A stretch of 9,423 nucleotides of DNA from Pseudomonadota bacterium. Lineage in GTDB: Bacteria; Desulfobacterota; GWC2-55-46; JADFVP01. A program made the position numbers and the translations under genes. Location of the stretch: assembly GCA_015222595.1 (NCBI GenBank), contig JADFVP010000232.1, forward strand, positions 1 through 9,423, given 5' to 3'. Below the pieces are notes generated by a model. It made no database searches and was not told where the DNA came from. It was given only the letters and a program-made list of their open reading frames with translations. Shown here piece by piece: positions 6,234 to 9,423 of the stretch (the first letter of the stretch is position 1; the number at the start of each line of letters is the position of its first letter).

Positions 6234-7244
6234 TTAAAGCGCCATTGCTTGGCGCCGTGCATTGAGCAAGAGTCTTTGTAGACAAGTGTTGAGCGAGTGT
6301 GCCGCAGGTGCGCCGCCGTTGTGCACCACCAGGGGTGTTCTGTTTCTTACCGACTCTGTTACGGCTTCATCGTTCTGAATAAAACCGAGATAACCGGTCT
6401 CTATGTCGAAGTAGTCCTGACAGCCTCTCTTTATGAGTGGCCCAAGGCGCGCGTCTTCGGCGTGTGTACAGTTGTTGAAGAGCAGCGAGACCCCGGAGTG
6501 CTCCATTGCTGCTCTAAGGTATTCCTCCTGCTCGGGGTCGAGCTGGTGGAGCGCAAAAAAGATGTCCCCGAATTTTTTAATTTTTGTTGGAGAGCTTGTG
6601 CTGAAAACTTTTTTCAGAAGATTTTCTAACTCTCCGCTCTTCTGGTTCTTCATAACCTTTCTCATTTTTCTGATAAACAGGCACTTCATGAGCCGGTACG
6701 TATTCTCTATGGAGGTTGGCTCTCCGGTGCTGATAAGTATAGTCTCTTCGGCTGAGAGTAGAATGTCGAGTTGCAGTGGCGCCGTGCCGGGGCCGGTGTC
6801 TAAAAGAATGTAGTCGTGGTCTACGTGGCGAAGTCCGTCACGAAGGCGCTCTATCTTCTTCGAGCTGTAGATTGCCGAGTCGAGCGAATCGCGGTCGCCT
6901 GAAACGATTTCGAGGTTCGGTATAGGCGTCTTGGTTACCAGGCTGGCAAAGTCCTTTACGTTGCCTGACATAAAAGCGCTTAACGAGTAGCGAGTGCTCT
7001 CGGCGCCAACAAGCGTGTGGAGGTTGGCCGCGCCAAGGTCCGCGTCTACTATCAGAACCTTCTTGCTCATCTTGGTTAGCAGCACGGCTGTGTTTACAGT
7101 AACGAAGCTCTTGCCGACGCCTCCTTTGCCGCCGCCAAAAGCCCATACCGTATTGTGCAGGCCGGGGTGCTTTAAAACATTTCCCCTGTCTCCGCGTCTG
7201 CTCGGCAGCTGCCCTATCTTATCATTGTCTATTTGTAGCGTCAT
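6234..7244 (-). CDS. MinD/ParA/FlhG-like P-loop ATPase
   Basis: ATPase of 336 aa in the SIMIBI/MinD class. It has a deviant Walker A GGGKGGVGKSFVTVN (37-51) with the signature Lys40 and the P-loop Lys45, the A'/switch segment LIVDADLGAANLHTL (64-78), and Walker B YILLDTGPGT (145-154). The segment TGEPTSIENTYRLMK (173-187) is typical of FlhG-like members. A long helical, lysine-rich insert follows (about 188-250) before the core resumes with FNNCTHAEDARLG (256-268). Such proteins usually dimerise on ATP and position complexes at the membrane; a role in placing or gating the polysaccharide machinery is inferred from context only. No C-terminal amphipathic membrane helix is evident. The start ATG overlaps the Wzz stop as ATGA (7241-7244), and the kinase start is 13 bases downstream. 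It is not a second BY kinase, as it lacks a Tyr-rich tail. Confidence 0.85.
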   Translation of the reverse strand: MTLQIDNDKIGQLPSRRGDRGNVLKHPGLHNTVWAFGGGKGGVGKSFVTVNTAVLLTKMSKKVLIVDADLGAANLHTLVGAESTRYSLSAFMSGNVKDFASLVTKTPIPNLEIVSGDRDSLDSAIYSSKKIERLRDGLRHVDHDYILLDTGPGTAPLQLDILLSAEETILISTGEPTSIENTYRLMKCLFIRKMRKVMKNQKSGELENLLKKVFSTSSPTKIKKFGDIFFALHQLDPEQEEYLRAAMEHSGVSLLFNNCTHAEDARLGPLIKRGCQDYFDIETGYLGFIQNDEAVTESVRNRTPLVVHNGGAPAAHSLNTCLQRLLLNARRQAMAL

Positions 7245-8809
7245 TCGGTGTTGGCTCTCTTTCTGCTGCCTATTACTTTCAGTCTCCTGACCTGCGGCAG
7301 TGCAGAGTTCATTTTAAAGTCGGGTATAGTCGTCAGTACCGGAAGGTTGAGCACTCCGTTGAAGTCCTCAGGTTTTCTAAAGGCCGGGTTGAGGAACTCA
7401 AGCAGGAGAATAAGGCCGCAACCGAGTCCGCCGCCTGCCAGTATACCCATTACCAGAACTCGCTTCTTGTCCGGCTTGTACGGCATCTCCGGCAGGTTTG
7501 CAGGGTCTATTACTCTGAACCTTGCGCCCTTTTGCTTCTTCTCGAGGTTTGCGGCTAATCGGGCGTTGAGCTTTTTTTCGAGCAGCGACTGGTAGTTCTG
7601 GAGCGATATATCGTAGTCTCTGCTTATATTGGCCATCTTCTGTTCGTTGGCAGGCGTCTCTTCGACCCTTTGCTCATACTTCTTTATCTCGCCCCGGACA
7701 TCGTCCTCTCTCTTCAAATTGTTGGAAATCTTCGACTTCAATGAGGAGAGTTCGGCCATGACGCTAAGATCAGCACTGTCGAGCGCGTCAAGTTCCGCAT
7801 CGTACTCTTCGTCCATCGAGTCGGTGTAGTACGACTCTTGGGCCAGCTGAGAAGAGATTTCCTCGATCCTGTTCTTGGTAATTATAACGTCAGGGTAGTT
7901 ATCAGAGTAGACAGAGCGTAGGTTCTGGAGTTCGAGTTCGAGTTTACGTAGCTCCTTTTCGAGCGGCATGCCGGTGCTGCTGTTTGAACTGCCCGGCGTA
8001 AGATCTAGCTGTCTCTCGTAAAGAGCCAATTGGTTGTTGCTGCTCTGAACCACCTCCTGCAAGCTCTGAAGTTTCAACTGAAGTCTGTCGAGGGTCCTGA
8101 GGTTAGCCTCGAGCTGACCGGGAAGGCTTCCCATATGCCGTTCCTTAAATCTTCTGAGCGTATTCTCCTGCACCTCAAGCTCGTTCTTAGCCTTGTTCAG
8201 TTCGCTCTGCAGGAATTCCGTAGTGCCTTCGGCATACTGCTCGCGTACTTTCAGGTTCTCCTCTATGAAGAGCGAGGCGATAGTGCCGGTAACCTGCTGG
8301 GTGGTGCGCGGGTCGGTGCCGACGTAGCTGATACTGAAGGCCTCGCCACCGGAGCCGCTGCGCTTTTTGTTGAGTATCTTTACCTGAATATCGCGGCGCA
8401 TCATCTTAACAACCGACTCTTTGCTTACGGACTTTTTCTTTGCCCCTTCCGAGTCAGCGCGCCCGGACAGGCGTGAGAACAGACCGGAACTGCTGTCTTG
8501 ATAGAGGTTGAAGTCCGTTGCGATCTTCTCAAGGCGAGTTCGGCTCATGATCTGCTGGCTGAGCGTGTTGAGCCTGCTTCCGATGGGTGTTCTATCGGTC
8601 GGCTCGACATAACTCTCGGAGACTTGCTGCTCCTCGATGAGTATCATGGTCGATGAGCGGTAGTACGAGTCCATGTTGAGAGCCACTGCTCCTGAGATAA
8701 CAGCCCCTGCGACAATGGGAACTATCAGGATCCATTTGCGCCTGAGAAAAATTTCCAGGTAGTCGTGGAAGTTTTTTGGTGAGTTCTTCAATATGTTCAG
8801 AGCCTCCAC
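7241..8809 (-). CDS. XrtA-type polysaccharide chain-length determinant (Wzz/GumC family)
   Basis: Inner-membrane polysaccharide co-polymerase of 522 aa. A membrane helix at about 26-45 (start KWILIVPIVAGAV), a large periplasmic part rich in coiled coil (about 187-270, 283-326 and 350-425), and a second membrane helix at about 450-471 define the family. The conserved segment before the second helix reads GARFRVIDPANLPEMPYKP (428-446). The short cytoplasmic tail lacks a kinase domain, which here is encoded separately. It sets chain length and links to the kinase and export. The start is uncertain. GTG at 8809 overlaps the preceding gene by 13 bases and has a poor ribosome binding site; TTG at 8791 has GGAGG 11 bases upstream and would leave a 5-base gap, giving 516 aa. 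The stop overlaps the next gene as ATGA. Confidence 0.93.
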   Translation of the reverse strand: MEALNILKNSPKNFHDYLEIFLRRKWILIVPIVAGAVISGAVALNMDSYYRSSTMILIEEQQVSESYVEPTDRTPIGSRLNTLSQQIMSRTRLEKIATDFNLYQDSSSGLFSRLSGRADSEGAKKKSVSKESVVKMMRRDIQVKILNKKRSGSGGEAFSISYVGTDPRTTQQVTGTIASLFIEENLKVREQYAEGTTEFLQSELNKAKNELEVQENTLRRFKERHMGSLPGQLEANLRTLDRLQLKLQSLQEVVQSSNNQLALYERQLDLTPGSSNSSTGMPLEKELRKLELELQNLRSVYSDNYPDVIITKNRIEEISSQLAQESYYTDSMDEEYDAELDALDSADLSVMAELSSLKSKISNNLKREDDVRGEIKKYEQRVEETPANEQKMANISRDYDISLQNYQSLLEKKLNARLAANLEKKQKGARFRVIDPANLPEMPYKPDKKRVLVMGILAGGGLGCGLILLLEFLNPAFRKPEDFNGVLNLPVLTTIPDFKMNSALPQVRRLKVIGSRKRANTE

Positions 8810-9423
8810 TCTTTAAGTCTATAGGTAAGGCCTAGATAGACCTGATCTCTTATCATGGACGTTGCCGAAGAGTTATCGACCCATTGGTTGAACCTGGTTA
8901 TGGTTAGGTCGAGATTGAGATTGTTGTTCAGTTTCCAGCTTACAGAGGCGCTTGTGTTTAGCGTAACAAGGTCTACCGCCGTATCTGCCTGGGAGCGTAC
9001 CTGAGAGGCAGTGGACTCTGCGCCGAGCGTTATGTTCTGCTTTATCGTATACTTGCCGGTTAAGGCAAGAGAGTCTATTATTACCAAATTATCTGCAAGC
9101 CCTGAAGGGTCGCTAATGCTGCGGTTCAGCTCTAGCGACGCCTCGTACTGTGCGGCTTTCTTTGCCAAAGAGGCGCTCAGGTTCCAGTCGAAGTCTCCGG
9201 AAAAGCCGTTAGAGTAAATCAACCCGCCGGTGAGGGAGCCGTTCGTGGTCGAACTAAGGGCCCTGGTAAGCCCTAATGAGAGGTTCTGCACCTCGCTAGC
9301 CGTCTTGCCGCCAGAGGCGTCGAAGCCGAACCGGGTGAAGCTGTAGCTGGAGTTGATACTCGTCTTGGTGCTCAGCTTGTAGTTCGCCCGCACCGATGCG
9401 GTATCGGTAACGGAGTCTATAAG
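8797..9423 (-). CDS. outer-membrane beta-barrel protein, C-terminal part (PEP-CTERM/XrtA-associated OMP family), runs off right edge
   Basis: The frame is open from the right edge of the window to a TGA at 8797-8799 (208 codons); the start and signal peptide lie outside. The sequence is a succession of amphipathic, alternating beta strands with Ser, Thr, Asn and aromatic residues, for example TSINSSYSFTRFGF, LTGGLIYSNGFSGDFDWNLS and TLGAESTASQVRS, ending in DQVYLGLTYRLKEWRL. There are about ten strands in the visible part, as expected of the C-terminal portion of a large barrel. In XrtA loci a protein of this kind (TIGR03016-like) usually stands directly before the chain-length determinant, as here, and is presumed to help export or anchor the polysaccharide at the outer membrane. 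The exact role is unknown. No other domain can be seen. The beta-barrel nature is quite sure and the family is inferred from position. Confidence 0.8.
   Translation of the reverse strand, partial: LIDSVTDTASVRANYKLSTKTSINSSYSFTRFGFDASGGKTASEVQNLSLGLTRALSSTTNGSLTGGLIYSNGFSGDFDWNLSASLAKKAAQYEASLELNRSISDPSGLADNLVIIDSLALTGKYTIKQNITLGAESTASQVRSQADTAVDLVTLNTSASVSWKLNNNLNLDLTITRFNQWVDNSSATSMIRDQVYLGLTYRLKEWRL

Noticed and set aside
6221..6262. Longer N-terminus of the kinase starting at 6262
   Set aside because: It would overlap the MinD-like gene by 29 bases, and a good ribosome binding site precedes the ATG at 6220.
6838..7146. 102-codon open frame on the minus strand inside the MinD-like gene
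   Set aside because: It overlaps a gene with clear Walker motifs in another frame, and its translation is basic low-complexity sequence with no recognisable domain.
8030..8476. 148-codon open frame on the plus strand opposite the chain-length determinant
   Set aside because: It is antisense to a well-supported coiled-coil coding region and looks like its mirror; no family features are seen.

Overview
The window is a stretch of an exopolysaccharide / protein-sorting locus of the exosortase A (XrtA, PEP-CTERM) type. Every convincing gene lies on the minus strand, so the order of transcription runs from high to low coordinates. An exosortase, an outer-membrane beta-barrel protein and Wzz-like and phosphoglycosyltransferase genes together indicate a Gram-negative bacterium. 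The family mix and the roughly even base composition would fit a Desulfobacterota / Nitrospirota-like or related environmental lineage. That placement is an inference, and I cannot name a genus.

First block (9423 down to 3814), the envelope and assembly half. It holds the C-terminal part of an outer-membrane beta-barrel protein (8797-9423), a polysaccharide chain-length determinant (7241-8809), a MinD-like ATPase (6234-7244), a J-like domain fused to a CpsD-type tyrosine kinase (5219-6220), and a polyprenyl-phosphate sugar transferase (3814-5208). The genes overlap or lie within about 15 bases of each other and probably form one operon.

Middle (3813 down to 2840). A NusG/RfaH-like elongation factor (3044-3532) sits between two intergenic stretches of 281 and 204 bases. 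The stretch before it contains a possible promoter, a 12-codon leader ORF, a weak terminator-like hairpin and a strong 10-bp stem just before the start codon. The stretch after it has a GC hairpin resembling the RfaH ops element, and another inverted repeat.

Second block (2839 down to 1), the modification and sorting half. It holds an XrtA-type polysaccharide deacetylase (1982-2839), an exosortase with a fused EpsI domain (465-1985), and the N-terminal part of a GNAT/FemAB-like acyltransferase (1-462). These three are also tightly packed.

Inferred working model. The sugar transferase loads the first sugar on undecaprenyl phosphate. The Wzz-like protein, kinase and probably the MinD-like ATPase control chain length and export, and the outer-membrane protein is part of the outer exit or surface assembly. 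The NusG paralogue would help RNA polymerase through the downstream part of the locus. The deacetylase modifies the polymer, while the exosortase processes PEP-CTERM surface proteins that depend on the same matrix. No PEP-CTERM substrate, flippase, polymerase, RNA gene, mobile element or CRISPR array is visible in the window.
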